Assembly (NCBI RefSeq): GCF_034702125.1
Contig: NC_085858.1
Span: forward strand, 56,182,779-56,246,778
Direction of reading: 5' to 3'
DNA length: 64,000 nt
From: Engraulis encrasicolus
Taxonomy: Eukaryota > Chordata > Actinopteri > Clupeiformes > Engraulidae
Positions 38,701 through 49,706 of the stretch are shown piece after piece. Position 1 is the first letter of the stretch, and the number at the start of each line of letters is the position of its first letter. The notes beneath the pieces are model-generated. The model saw only the letters and a program-made list of their open reading frames with translations. It did no database searches and was not told the DNA's origin. A program made the position numbers and the translations under genes.

Positions 38701-40093
38701 CAAAGCTTTTGCTTCCAGCAAGCTAGAAAATGATTGTCTTGTCTTTTACCAAGATGGGTTTGTAACTACTGCTGTACTTATAATAAAGACTTCAGAAGAT
38801 AAGTGAAGTTGTAGATGGCGAGCTAGTTTGCAAGATAAGTGTGTGACAAATAATCCAATTGTGATTATTCATTATTGTGATGATGTGTTTCTATTTTTTC
38901 CCCTTCACAGGGTTTTAATTCAGGCGACTTTCAGTCTTTTCAACTTGCCTTTGGCAGACATCATTGACTCGGACCTGCACGAATACAAACGCAGGTAAAT
39001 TGGTGTTCATTTCAGTCACAGCATCCAGGCCTAAGGTATACGTTTGTATATACCTCCCGGTTAATCTCTACACAAAACAGAAGACCATTATATGGAAATG
39101 TGGGCCTTAGCCTGGGATTTTAAAATACATCTGAGGCCAGCTTTTTTTACACATTGCTTTACAAGAAAGATGATGAAAGATGAATGACAAAACAAAATGC
39201 AAACAACTAGAAAAATGTTCCCTTCTTTCAGCACTCCTCTGTCCTCAATGGTTTTTGGGACCAACGCGTTGTTCACCAAACCGGCCCAGTCACTGGCTCC
39301 CATGCTGGTTGTCTCTGTGTTGAACCAGTTTGGCTATGAGCAATTAAAAGACCCAACTCATGGCCTGAACCCAAGGTACTTCACTTCCATGTCTTTATCA
39401 CATATAATATATATGAGTTAGCATATTAGTGGAAATCATATTGCCAAATCAAGAAGCTTTGTTGGCTCATGACTTCTGAGTTCAATTAAAATCTAGTATA
39501 GGAGATGTTTTCCCTGTGTATGTTTTACCATATTGATATAATACCCATATAAGACCTCCCTGATAGAGTGTGAACAAAGATTTTTGGATTCTTGAATTGT
39601 TCACTTTTAAAAAGCAAAATGCTCAACAGAAGTATCAGTCATTTTCTTTGGACATTTCTACCCTGCAATTTGTTAGATAAAGATGAAAATGTGGTAGTGT
39701 GGTATGGTTAGGGTGGCCATCTCCATGACAGCAAAAAGGAGGACATATTTTTGGACGGGGGCGTCTGGAGATCCTCCCCCAGAAAATGTTGCATTTCTTA
39801 GATGCAATTTCATGCATTTTATTCGGCTTGATGCTGTGCCTGGCGCCAGACAAGGCATTGAAAAGACGGATGGTCACCCTAGCTATGGTGCATATTGTAA
39901 TAAGACTTTAAATGTGTGAATTATGTATTTTTTCCTTTTTTCTGTTTACAGTGCACTGCCGCCACTGCATGACGCCATGTTCTACCTGGTGTGCCTGGTG
40001 CCCCTGGCTGTCTCTGTGCTCCAGGTGATGGCATGGCGGCCGTTCTCAATCAGAAACAGTCACACCACCGACTCCAAGTACATCGATGGCTGA
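32769..40093 (+). CDS. mfsd13al: MFSD13 (TMEM180) family major-facilitator transporter, complete, 6 coding exons
   Basis: Multi-pass membrane protein of the major facilitator superfamily, TMEM180/MFSD13 branch; substrate unknown. Coding exons: 32769-32981, 33367-34137, 36340-36494, 38911-38994, 39232-39375, 39952-40093 (TGA). All borders are GT-AG with matching phases, giving 502 residues (human MFSD13A 517). Start is the ATG of MNSDRGARWW. Early signature FSFYYVKLFLNKYGISEGDF is followed by MIWNALNDPLFGYLQDNSR, the MFS loop after helix 2. Many hydrophobic helices follow, a cytosolic loop with a poly-serine run (about residues 183-194), and the last helix pair ends in SKYIDG. Possible poly(A) signals AATAAA at 41508 and 41930. 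The gene could be called mfsd13a-like or mfsd13b (a pseudogene in human 16p12, from memory); family identity is firm, the paralogue is not. The second and third introns carry small transposons just inside the donors. Confidence 0.88.
34150..34397 (-). mobile_element. 248-bp hAT-type MITE, relative of the 5.7-kb element
   Basis: Target duplication GCCGTAGA at 34142-34149 and 34398-34405. Ends CAGGGACGGATCAT and, reversed, CAAGGATGGATTAC. GGGCCC-rich sub-terminal blocks match the 5.7-kb element in the opposite orientation. It begins only 12 bp inside the second intron of the MFSD13 gene. Confidence 0.88.
34450..34625 (+). mobile_element. Fragment of the AGTGGTTCTCAACC MITE family
   Basis: Starts CAGTGGTTCTCAACTTTTTT and carries two tandem copies of CTTGACCTCGTCATAAGCC-like text; the right end is missing or not recognised. 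Confidence 0.65.
34626..36039. other. MFSD13 intron 2, mostly unassigned
   Basis: Contains AATGT-type SINE tail sequence from about 35880 (TAAGCGTCAGCTAAGTGTAAC), which leads into the duplicated acceptor segments at 36020-36339. Confidence 0.45.
36020..36339 (+). repeat. Two tandem decoy copies of the exon 3 acceptor region
   Basis: The segment TGTCCCCAG/ATCCTGGTAGCCAGGGCC occurs at 36045 and 36195, each with the first 40 bp of exon 3 and a TAACG/AATGT tail, before the true exon start at 36340. Spacing 150 and 145 bp. Both decoys soon meet an in-frame TAA. Confidence 0.9.
36519..36750. mobile_element. MITE, 232 bp, 24 bp after the exon 3 donor
   Basis: Perfect duplication CACCACAC at 36511-36518 and 36751-36758; ends CAGAGAGAGTAG and GGAATCTCTG. 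A shorter copy is at 55042-55154. Confidence 0.88.
36774..37958. mobile_element. hAT-type element, 1185 bp, expanded relative of the 207-bp MITE
   Basis: Ends CAGGGTTGCCACATGAG and, reversed, CAGGGCTGCCAATGTAG; sub-terminal AATCCCGCCCAATTT is shared with 26596-26802. Flanks are not a clean duplication. The interior carries three repeats at about 37224, 37587 and 37685. Confidence 0.72.
37224..37790 (+). repeat. Three repeated segments with an open frame inside the hAT element
   Basis: Each copy runs AGTGCAGTGGTC(C/G)CTGC, then GACCCCGTGAAGCACTT, CCGCGTGGACA and CTGCGAGAG. In one frame this reads ADPVKHxDD...TAWTxTLLRE. I do not recognise it; it may be captured or fortuitous. Confidence 0.75.
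37959..38910. other. MFSD13 intron 3, right part, unassigned
   Basis: No element delimited; a GGGCCC-poor GGTCCCAG segment near 38480-38590 resembles fragments of the CAGGGACGG hAT family. Confidence 0.35.
39709..39881. mobile_element. hAT-type MITE, 173 bp
   Basis: Ends TAGGGTGGCCAT and ATGGTCACCCTA; flanks GGTATGGT (39701-39708) and GCTATGGT (39882-39889), 7 of 8 matching. In MFSD13 intron 5. Confidence 0.82.
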
Positions 40094-40134
40094 CCACCAG
40101 CCCAGAAATCCCCCGCAAGGTCATGTTCTATAGC

Positions 40135-40321
40135 CGTGGTTCTTAACCTTTTGGGAACAAACATCCCCTTGACCTCATCACAAGCCTGCCTTAAAAAATA
40201 GGATGGACTTTCCCTCATTTGAAAATGAAAGCCCCCCCTCTTAGCTGTATCCTTCTACGTGCCGCCTGGGGCTCCCCAACGCCTCCTGGGGGGCTGTTGA
40301 GCCCTCGTTGAGAAACGCTAC
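40135..40321. mobile_element. MITE of the AGTGGTTCTCAACC family in the MFSD13 3' UTR
   Basis: Starts CGTGGTTCTTAACC, ends GAGAAACGCTAC; flanks TCTATAGC and TCTATAAC (7 of 8). It begins 42 bp after the stop codon, so it is probably transcribed with the gene. Confidence 0.75.
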
Positions 40322-42451
40322 TCTATAACCTGAGTACATACTGCAAACCAAAGAGCCTTGATACCAAGAGGACTTACTTATGACACAAATGCGTACTATG
40401 GCCTGATCCACCATGGATGCCGTATTTGTGAGAGGACTGAGCGCTTCCTCCACTGCCCACCGTCAGTTCTTCTTCTGTTGCCTTTATTGCCTGTTCTCAG
40501 ACTGTGAGCACTACCTACTTTCTTGCCTATCTAGCAGGCTGAGGTGATGTGCTACCTGCCTCAGCAACCTGCCACAATTCGCCTGTTTCATTGTGATATG
40601 AAACAAGTTCCACTTTGAAGCGAAGCAGCTATACGAGGCAGAAAACAGAGACATCTACTGTATATGTATATCTCTATGCCACCGGATGCAACTGATGCCT
40701 GTGTTGAATGCATTGCAAGGTTATGGTAAAGGTGGCGTCCGTGTCTCAGTCTTTCATGGAAAGTTTTGCTCGGTGTGTAATTCTAAAAGAGTAAAGGGAG
40801 AAAGGGAGTCGCACACAGGAGCTGGATGCAATTCAGGACATTACATTACATTACATTACATTACATTACATTTAGCAGACGCTTTTGACCAAAGGGAGGA
40901 CATTCAAGCAAGTACAGAGTGTGAGCTCAGTGCAGAGTACAGCAGTATCCAAGTCCATTAGAACAGATGGAGGGCAGAAAAATCAGTGGCCAATGGTGCC
41001 GCCCCATTGAACAGCACAGTAGTGCATCTTTATGGGCAATATATTTTTCATCTTCGTATCAAAGCAGAATGCAAAGGGAAGACTGTGTATGTGTTTATTC
41101 TCATTCAAATCATTATTATTGATATATTGTGATGGTGGGAGTGATCATATCCTCTTTGGAGTAGTGGTTTGTTTTTTGGTGTGCTTCTTTGGACATTAAA
41201 AGCAGTGGGTGAATTCATTTGAGGAAGAAATGTAAGGCTATTCCGTTTATTTACTGTTGTATGATCATAAAAGGAGGTGCAGGGCTGTCATAATAATTCT
41301 GTTAATACTGGATGACAAAAACCACATGTTTGGACTGGCAGGAGTTTTAAACAAATACTGTCTTAAAGCCAGTAGTGTCTTTGTATCATTTGTTTAATAA
41401 GTTTGCAACATGATTTTCTACTGAACACCAGATTGTGTTTAGTTTTAACGTCTGTGTGATTGTGATTAGTTTAAAAGTCTTCTGTGAGTCAGTGATCCCC
41501 AATTCTGAATAAAAGAAGACACCTATAAAGTTGATGTTACTGTCACAGCTGTCCACAACTCATCAGCTGACTACAGGACCAAAGCAGACATGGGGATCAT
41601 TGTGTTGTCACAGAACACCTCATCAAGACTGACACAGTTGTATTGTTAGCCGCCATGGGTGGGTTTTAGGATGTGAGGTTTGATGCTGATATATAATCTC
41701 ATATTTTATTTTGTGTATTGAACTGGATAGTATTTGTTTGGTGACTTCTTAAGAGACTGTGAATGTGATGCAATTGCTAATATATATATATAATTAATGC
41801 AACCGTTTTTTTAATGAATCTTTGTGCTTTTTCATCAACTTTTTATCAACTGCCTTTTCTTTTTCATCAACACCACGTAACTTTTCGTTTCATTTACCAG
41901 ATATCCATATCCAGATTTGCTTCTTTTTAAATAAAAATACTGTTTGAATTGATTAGTTTTCTTTTACTAGTTCAGATCCCATATGTGCCTGTGTTGTGTT
42001 ATGTTACTTTAATGGTGTAGCATACCATACCATCTCATCGTAGAACAGTAGGGCTACCTTTCACCTGAAGCTTCTGAATGGTAAGGCTAGACATATTGAT
42101 GAAGTGGATTAAATCAAGGGAAAGGAGGAAACAGGAGATACAAAAATAAAATAATTGTATTTGAACAGCATTCACACATTGAACAGCACACATTGAACAT
42201 TTTGAACACATCCACACACAAAGTAGGTCAGTATGAGCTCACAAGTTTACTGTATGAAAGCTTGCCTTTTAGAATTTTCACTGGAATAGGAAACCATATT
42301 TATGCAGACACCTTGAGGCCATGACATCTCTCTCTGTTCCCTTTGGAGTTAGTGAGGCAACAAACGTGACTCAACTGAGAACTGACTCATCTCTCAGCTC
42401 ATCTACCCAATGTTCACACACTCAAGTCGCATTTTCTGATCGATGTCGTCA
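40322..42451. other. 3' UTR and flank of the MFSD13 gene
   Basis: AATAAA at 41508-41513 and 41930-41935 are candidate poly(A) signals. A short (ACATT)n SINE tail with TTTAGCAGACGCTTTTGACC is at 40838-40892. Nothing else seen. Confidence 0.5.
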
Positions 42452-42454
42452 TCT

Positions 42455-42665
42455 TTTATTACATTAGACTTAGCTGACACATTTTATCCAGAGCGACTTA
42501 AAGTTGTTTTTATAAAGAGCATTGGTTACTGTCCCTGAAGCAGTGTGGGATTAGATGCCTTGCTCAGGGGCACTTCAGCCATGGCGTGAGATAGGGAGTG
42601 GAAGGATGAGATTTGAACATGCAACCCTCTGATCTAAAGTCCATCTCCACTGGGCCATGGATGGG
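42455..42665 (-). mobile_element. tRNA-derived SINE, minus strand
   Basis: ATTACATTAGACTTAGCTGAC, then ATCCAGAGCGACTTAAAG and CCTTGCTCAGGGGCACTTCAG; reversed B box decayed (GGTTGCATGTTCAAATCTC). Same family as 24336-24545. Confidence 0.75.
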
Positions 42666-42851
42666 GAGTGCAGATTTTTCAAACTGAAAAGAGAAACAAG
42701 GGCAGAATAAGATGACACACAGTCCAACATGCTTCACAGTGAGTTGATGCAAATGCTGCACAGCCACTTTCTGATAGTGAGGCCTAATGGTGTTGAGTTG
42801 AACCCTTATACTATCAGATTGGTTATCATGGGATATGAGTAGGGGTTAAAT

Positions 42852-43060
42852 CAGGGGTGTAAAGCTCATTTAGATTCAGGGACCACAAACAGCCCATGTG
42901 ATCTCAAGTGAGCTGGATCACTAAAGTAATTGTGGAATATCGCAAATTTCAGCTTCATATGAGATTTACTTTGACAAATTTAGCGCATTTTTGTCTGAGG
43001 ACGGATCGAACTATCTGGTGGGCTGCATCCGGCCCCTGGGCCTTATGTTTGACATCCCTG
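42852..43060. mobile_element. hAT-type MITE, 209 bp
   Basis: Ends CAGGGGTGTAAAGCTCA and, reversed, CAGGGATGTCAAACATAA. Flanks GGTTAAAT and GGTAAGGT agree only partly. Confidence 0.65.
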
Positions 43061-43419
43061 GGTAAGGTTAGATCAGTCAGTGACGTGGAAGTGGCATGTC
43101 AAGGGAAGGATAATGACTTGCTGTTGGGTAGACACCAGAGTCAGAAGAAGACTGAACCCAGCTGTTTAATTTGATACTTGAAACCCATTGGCCTCAAATA
43201 TAAAAGTGCTTTGAACAAACAACCGAGGATACAAAACTCACTTGACTTGACTAAACAACAGGTTTCCAGATTGAGAGGCCTACAGTAGCCATAGCCATTC
43301 TTATCGTCCTAAATCTAGTACACAGCGCCCTCAAGAGTCCTAAAGCCTGCATTTATAAAACGGAAATAAAAAGGAATATAATTGGGCATTTATATAGGGG
43401 AAATAAAAGGAGATTAGAC

Positions 43420-43525
43420 GCGCTGGCTTAGCTCAGGAGTTACTTCTGCATAACATTTACTTCTGAAGTGATAGATTACGCACCCTCCCGCGCAAGCGGG
43501 ATCGAACCCCGGGCGCTGTCCAGCG
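43420..43525 (+). ncRNA. vtrna: Vault RNA gene, copy 1
   Basis: Small Pol III RNA of the vault ribonucleoprotein. The 5' end GCGCTGGCTTAGCTCAG holds the A box and matches the start of human vault RNA (GGCTGGCTTTAGCTCAG); the 3' part holds the B box GATCGAACCCC, then GGGCGCTGTCCAGCG and TTTT. The ends pair (CGCTGG with CCAGCG). TATA-like TTTATATA at 43389-43396 ends 24 bp before the start. Length 106, against 88-98 for human vault RNAs. It has a 5-bp hairpin with loop GCAA at 43487-43500, whose second pair is C-G here and T-A in the other copies. The name is by similarity recalled from the human sequences; expression is not shown. Confidence 0.88.
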
Positions 43526-43894
43526 TTTTGAGGAAGGGCACATTTCTGTGTTTTGTGTCCATAGCTAAGCCTGTTTTGAAAGGTGTGCGAAAAACGGATG
43601 TAGGCCTAAATATTTCCCGAAAGACCTTTCCTTTCTTTAAAAAAAACTTTTTTATCCGACCTTTCCTTTCAACCCTGCTGTTTCATTTGATGCCTGAGAC
43701 CTATTGGTCTAAAAAACGATATAAAGGCGATTTGAACAAACAACCAAGGGAATAAAACTAACTTTGTGCATTGCTCAAGAACAGGCGCTTGACACATTAG
43801 GCTACAATAACCTTTGTCAGTCTTCTTCCTAAATCTACTAAACAGCGCCCTTATGAGCCTGTGTTTATAAAGGGAAAATAAAAAGCCATCAAAT

Positions 43895-43998
43895 GCGCTG
43901 GTCTAGCTCAGGGGTTACTTCCGCATAAACTTCACTCTGCAGTGATACTTACGCACCCTCTCGCGCAAGCGAGATCGAACCCCGGGCGCTGTCCAGTG
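43895..43998 (+). ncRNA. vtrna: Vault RNA gene, copy 2
   Basis: 104-bp unit with A box TAGCTCAGGGG, B box GATCGAACCCC and a TTTT terminator directly after. Closing stem CGCTGG with CCAGTG, the C-to-T change leaving a G-U pair. Hairpin CTCGC-GCAA-GCGAG at 43960-43973. TTTATAAA at 43864-43871 ends 24 bp upstream of the start. It is the second member of the left pair, and the hAT insertion begins 15 bp after it. Confidence 0.88.
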
Positions 43999-44399
43999 TT
44001 TTACGTTCCAACCAAGGATGGATCACTGAACGGGCCTACCGGGCCCAGGCCCAGGGGCCCAAGAGCCTGGGGGGCCCTGGGGGGCCCTGAGGCCCAGGCC
44101 TCCGCGCAGAAATTTTGAATAACCTACTGCTACTGGGCCCCTGAAGTCATGGAACACTGGTTATGTTATGTAATATGAGTCAATAAAGCCCTTATGCCAT
44201 ATGCCACATGCTTTGTCATTCATTTATGACGGAGGAGATCAAATAGTATAGTGCGTCATAGGGCCCTGAACCCTCTTTCATGGCCCTTGAATAATGTTAC
44301 ATGGGGCCCTGACACATGGGGTATTTACTCATCTATTTGAAGGGGCCCCTTTAATGGTGTATAGGCTATGTTATGTAGGGCCTGGGGATCCGAATAATG

Positions 44400-44800
44400 T
44401 CGTTGCAGGGCCCGACAAATGGCTTGCATTTGCTGAACCGGTACCTGGTATCTGACAGGGCCAGGGCTTATATTATGAGGGGCACTGGGGATAAGAATGG
44501 GCCCCTGAAACATATGTTGGCTGAACCGGTACCTGATATCTGACAGGGCCCCTATATTGGCTTATATTATGAGGGGCCCTGGGGGTAAGAATGGGCCCCT
44601 GAAACATATGTTGGCTGAACCGGTACCTGGTATCTGACAGGGCCCCTATATTGGCTTATACATCAGGGGCCCTGGGGGTAAGAATGGGCCCCTGAAACAT
44701 GCAGTATCTTGGCTGAACCGGAACCTGGTATCTGGCAGGGCCCCTATATTGTCTTATATTATGAGGGGCCCTGGGGATCAGAATGGGCCCCTGAATAATG
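44400..44800. repeat. Four tandem GGGCCC-rich units of about 95-100 bp
   Basis: The phrase GGCTGAACCGG(T/A)ACCTGGTATC recurs at about 44432, 44520, 44613 and 44712, each followed by CAGGGCCCCTATATT and AGAATGGGCCCCTGA. Confidence 0.9.
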
Positions 44801-45222
44801 TCATTGCAGGGCCCCTGAATCATTGGTTATATAATTATTACATACTTGCACATTTTGTATGGCAATGGTTTTGAAACATAACAAACAGCCCTGTGTGATC
44901 AACAAGTAGGCCTAATTGAGTCATCATGTGTGTGCCAGGCCAGCTTATTTTTTCATTCTTCATATTCGCTGTGATCATCCCCTCATTTAAAGTGTTATTT
45001 TATTTGGTAATGCAATATCTACAGGGCTCTAAATTAACAACAGCCAACCGGCCAAATATTGATGAAATTTCAGTTTGGCTGGTAGAAGAGACAACCTTAC
45101 TAGCCACATTGGCCCATTAGTAAATGTGTGTTTGGCTAGTAAAATTAACATGTAACCACTTTGGCTGGTGATGAAAAAAGTAGATTTAGCGTCCTGTCTA
45201 TATAGTGCAGCGGCTAACCAAA

Positions 45223-45500
45223 ACAATCGTTCAGTTTGTGATACAAGCATGAAAATTGATACACATGTAGCCAAAGGCATTCTAAAAAGAACTGGATATG
45301 GAGCCATCGTGAATTTTCAACATGGTGGCCATATCAGCCATTTTTCAAAATGGCCGCCAGCAACAACAGTTTTCTTACGAGTAATGGATATAATATGACA
45401 TTTTAGACATATTCACCATTCATACTACTTGGTAAATGTCTTATGGATAATTTAAAAGTTGTCATGAATATTCAAGATGGCCGCCATTTTCAAGAAAAAG
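45223..45500 (+). repeat. Left arm of a 280-bp inverted repeat
   Basis: AATCGTTCAGTTTGTGATAC through ATGGCCGCCAG to TCAAGATGGCCGCCATTTTC. Its reverse complement is at 47945-48230. Confidence 0.88.
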
Positions 45501-45549
45501 GCCATTACCGTTACGGAGCTGGAAATAGTGTGAAATTTAGAACGTTGCT

Positions 45550-46240
45550 TCCTTACCACCCAGTACTGTACTGTAGGCCTACTGTACTATACTCTACTAT
45601 GCTGTACTGTAATGTGAAATACCGTACTGTACTGTACTGTACTGTACTGTATGCTACTGTACTGTCCTCTACTATACTCTATTATACTGTACTGTACTGT
45701 AATGTGAAATACTGTACTGTACTGTACTATACTGTATGCTACTGTACTGTACTGTACTTTGCTATACTGCACCGTACTGTATGCTACTGTACTGTACTAT
45801 ACTGTACTGCACCGGTATGTATGCTACTGTACTGTACTGTACTATACTCTACTGTACTTCACTATACTGCACCGTACTGTATACTACTGTACTGTACTAT
45901 ACTGTATGCTACTGCACTGTACTGTACTTTGCTATACTGCACCGTACTGTATACTACTGTACTGTACTATACTGTACTGCACCGGTATGTATGCTACTGT
46001 ACTGTACTGTACTATACTCTACTGTACTTTTCTATACTGCACTGTACTGTATACTACTGTACTATACTGTACTGCACTGTACTGTATGCTACTGTACTGA
46101 ACTGTACTACTGTACTTTTCTATACTGCACCGTACTGTATGCTACTGTACTGTACTGTACTTTTCTATACTGCACCGTACTGTATGCTACTGTACTGCAC
46201 TGCACTGCACTGTACTGTACTGTAGTGTACTGTACAGTAC
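45550..46240. repeat. (TACTG)n satellite with TATGC variants
   Basis: About 690 bp of ACTGT/ACTAT pentamers with a higher-order pattern near 180 bp (GCACCGGTATGTATGCTACTG recurs at 45809 and 45979). Confidence 0.95.
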
Positions 46241-46244
46241 AATT

Positions 46245-47940
46245 ATAGAACTGAAACATGTAGAGCATTCTGAGGTCATGTACAATAGAAAGCAAAAAAG
46301 TGTAGTGGGAATGAGTTATGTTACTGTTGCCACTCAAAAACTTGAAGGTTAAGCTTATCATGTGGCATTCATGTCAAGTTCATGTTAAGTCATGTGGCAT
46401 TTTGTTGGGGGGGGCGGGGAATGATAGACTATCCTTCCTCCCAGACCTTTTGTGTGCCTTGCATATCAAGAAAATGAGTACCGGTAATGATTTACTTTTA
46501 TAGTATATACCATATGAGAATTGTTGTTTTATATAGATATTTCTCCTGTGGGTAAGGGTGGGGCATGCTGTCCATCAGCTGTCAATTTTGAAGTAGCAAT
46601 TGAAGTACTCACTGACTAACTGTAATGCAACTTGTGACACACTTAGTAGGTGAGGACTTGTTTGCAAATTCAGGAAAAAACAATTGACATCTGTCTACTT
46701 ACTCAACACCTACTTAGAAAACATTTCCATTTAATTTGAACTGAAGACATATTGTAGCCTACATGTATATTGAGTAATCTCTCTGTAATGCCATTCTAAA
46801 GATGGCAGAAATTCACTCAATATATGCACAATGCTACTTGTGAGAATGTATAATCACAGTTGGTGATCTTATGGGTTCTTCATACATATGGAGAGGTCCT
46901 GTCTTTTACCCTCTCTCATACAAATAAAAAATATCTGTTATGGAAAATAGAGGATGGAGAACCTGCTACCTTGGACAACATCCTGCACTGACACTTCCCC
47001 ATTCAGATGCTGAGCAAGCATTAGCAGCAGTCGTCTATTCTCAACGTAGTTTTACTGTGGGAAATGTTCATTGGAATTCAGACCAAGAATCTTCTCAAAT
47101 CATTTACAATGGTACATTTGCTGTGAAGCATGTCAGCACAGACTTATACTTCCACACTATGTCCTACATACCTACAATAATCGATTCGGTAATGCAATTC
47201 AATTCAATGCAGCAAGTTCCATAATCGATGCAGAATTTTTTTTCAAGTTTTCAATTACTCTTCCGTGGATATTTCAGGAGCAAATGAATGTTAAATTAAA
47301 TAAAAGCACTTCAAAGCATTGAAAACTGCAAGACTGATACAGAAAACAGCCAAAAAAATGTTGCTCAGTATCTGACTACTTGTATTGCCTCATCATGACT
47401 GATGAAACATTTACTTTGCTTTCAATAGAAATGTAATACATTGCAATGCATGGAATGGAATGGAATCGAATCGCTACCTCCCAAATCGTAATCGAATCGT
47501 GAGGGCAGTGCCAATGCACACCACTACTATGTACATTTTTGTACTTCTCATCAATCTGGTCAAGCAGACTACCATTGCCCTTTCATCTCTGCTGAGTTCG
47601 GGACTATATTAACATTGTCAGCTAAGTATAATGTCATGTGATAACAATATGACATAGTAGAAAGTTTTTTTTTTCCGGAGGCCTCCTAGGCTAGAATTAC
47701 AGCATATACCCTAAGGAAACACCATGCAAAGTGCTTTTGTCAGTTCCGTAATGGTAAAACCCTTAACAGACTCCATAATGACTGGGCTGCCATTTAGAAA
47801 GAAACAGTGATACTATACTGTATATCAAGTATAGAATGAGATAAAAGGAAGCTTCTGGTTAATTCCAAAGTTCCAAATTAGAATTCTGCATCATGAAAAA
47901 TGACTGATTTGACACCGATATCACCTATATCAGATAAATC
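46245..47940. other. Interior of the 5.7-kb element, unassigned
   Basis: No coding signal. 47190-47530 has AATCGATTCGG- and GAATCGAATCG-type motifs like the element at 6140. Confidence 0.35.
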
Positions 47941-47944
47941 AAAT

Positions 47945-48230
47945 GACAGCGGCCATCTTGAAAATGGCAGCCATCTTGAATATTCATGACAACTTTTCAA
48001 TTATCCATATTACATTTACCAAGCGGTATGAATGGTTAATATGTCTAAAATATGTTATATCCAAGAAAACTATTGTTGCTGGCGGCCATTTTGAAAAATG
48101 GCTGCCATGGCCACCATGTTGAAAATTCACGATGGCTCCATATCCAGTTCTTTTTTGAATGCCTTTGGATATATGTGTACCAATTTTCATGCTTGTATCA
48201 CAAACTGAACGATTCCTTTATATTTTGGAG
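47945..48230 (-). repeat. Right arm of the 280-bp inverted repeat
   Basis: Reverse complement of 45223-45500 with moderate divergence; ends at AACTGAACGATT. The arms bracket 2.45 kb including the TACTG satellite. Confidence 0.88.
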
Positions 48231-48244
48231 CTAAGCTATTAGAC

Positions 48245-49706
48245 TAATATGGCTCTGGGAGAATGCAATTGATACTGACAGAGAACGAAGACCAAACCCA
48301 TGCATCATTGATTGTCATACCGGGGAACCTAGGACCCAGGGGACATAGGACCAGGGAACAGCTACCACACTCCCGATTGGCTGCGATGCAGAAGGAAACG
48401 TTATTTCCGAAAATGTTTGAGCAGCTTTCAGCAGTGGTAAAATAGCCGAAAGATTTTACAATAGACACGCAATTTCCGAAACCTGTAAAATTGAAAAACA
48501 AATTCGAACGGCAGAGTTAGCAAAGTCATTTTGATATAACTGTAGTATTAGACAAGTTTGAATAGACGGCAGTCAGAGACACTCTAGCATTGGTGGATGA
48601 TCGCTCTGTTATCATGCTTGGATTATATGGGATTTTCTATGTCAAAGAAAACGTCAAAAGGTAAGAGATATTTTGAATTGCGCTTAAATTGAGTAGGTTT
48701 GATGTACACCATGGCTTTACATCAGTCTATTTTTTTGCATGGTTGAATGAAATGGGGTTGTTCCACAAACTTGAATTGATTCGTGGCCTGACTGAGGTTG
48801 ATGGTGTCCAAGGCAGCTGTCTCATGAAATAAAACCACATTGTATCCCATAATGGAGCCTGCTACGTTTATTAGCATTAGCAGGCTGATTTACTTGAGTC
48901 AGTATAGTTGTATTTAAGTTGTTGTGGGACTTTCCTCTTGTATTGGATATCTGTTGTCCACTAGCGCACGGGCATGCCTTTCAATTTGAAGAAAGAAATG
49001 TTTGTGTTTGAAAGTAACTTCACGTTTTACAATAATATGTTCTCGGTCATACAATTACGCGCTCCATGTGTCAAAACGTTCTGCTCCGCTGGTTTCTCGG
49101 TGCGTTTTATTCTATGGGCTACTTTTAAAGGATCACTGCTTGGCCACGAACTGGAGAGCTTTGACAAAACTATCGGAAGCAGGTGCTCATCTCAACTGTT
49201 TTCTTCGTCCAGATTGTTGACGCATAGCCTATGATAGGCCTAATATGCAGCATAATGGAAAGCGGCAAAATATACTTTCTTTGTGTACTGGTAATAATGT
49301 AGGCCTACCTGTGGTCTTTTACACGACATCTTTTAAATGTCGAAAGCAAAGACTTCTCCGAAATGTGAACAGTCTTAGCCTATGATGTTGTTAGTGAATT
49401 GGAGTCGCTTTCAGCAGAGTAGAAAGTAGGCTACCTTTGGGCTGCACCGTGCGCAAATGCCGTCGCTTGCCAACCATGGCACAGGTGTATTTCCGACTCC
49501 CGTTCTGTATTGCCGTTCCTCTGGTGTGTTTTGGTGTGGAGTTTTTGCCTGCCTGCATAGCAAAATTTCCTGGCAAAACCCTGAAAACTTACTAGAATTT
49601 TTGTTTGATGGGGGGGGGGGGGGGGGGGGGGGGTGTAGTAGGTTGTAGTAGGGGGGCCCTGCGTCATCGCAGGCCCAGGGGCCCACAAAATGGTAATCCG
49701 TCCCTG
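48245..49706. other. Right part of the 5.7-kb element, unassigned
   Basis: No gene seen. A run of about 24 G at 49610-49633 lies 73 bp from the right end. Confidence 0.4.

Larger units (their letters stand above)
43145..44004 (+). repeat. Tandem pair of about 460-bp vault RNA units (left pair)
   Basis: Two head-to-tail units, each running from a block with TGTTT(A/C)ATTTGAT through AACAAACAACC, AAATCTA and the TATA box into the RNA gene. The unit border lies around 43600-43680. Shared non-genic sequence shows segmental tandem duplication rather than retroposition of the RNA alone. Confidence 0.8.
44013..49706. mobile_element. 5.7-kb non-autonomous hAT-type element inserted in the vault RNA array
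   Basis: Perfect 8-bp target duplication GTTCCAAC at 44005-44012 and 49707-49714. Terminal inverted repeats CAAGGATGGATCAC (left) and CAGGGACGGATTAC (right, reversed), 11 of 14 matching, followed by GGGCCC-rich sub-terminal sequence. No transposase reading frame is visible. The interior holds four 95-100 bp tandem copies (44400-44800), an inverted repeat (45223-45500 against 47945-48230), a TACTG satellite and otherwise unassigned sequence. A 248-bp relative is at 34150-34397. Confidence 0.85.

Noticed and set aside
43420..43525. Reading the four A/B-box units as tRNA genes or SINE heads
   Set aside because: No cloverleaf or anticodon arm forms, and no SINE body or tail follows; the ends and boxes fit vault RNA, and whole upstream regions are duplicated.
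45443..46361. Long frames of Leu-Tyr-Cys-Thr-Val
   Set aside because: Translation of the TACTG satellite, open in several frames at once.
48601..48661. Short frame MLGLYGIFYVKENVKR followed by a good GTAAGAG donor
   Set aside because: Inside the 5.7-kb hAT element, with no second exon or known protein; a chance first-exon-like stretch.
49610..49633. Run of about 24 G as a possible structural signal
   Set aside because: A homopolymer whose length may be a sequencing artefact; no further support.
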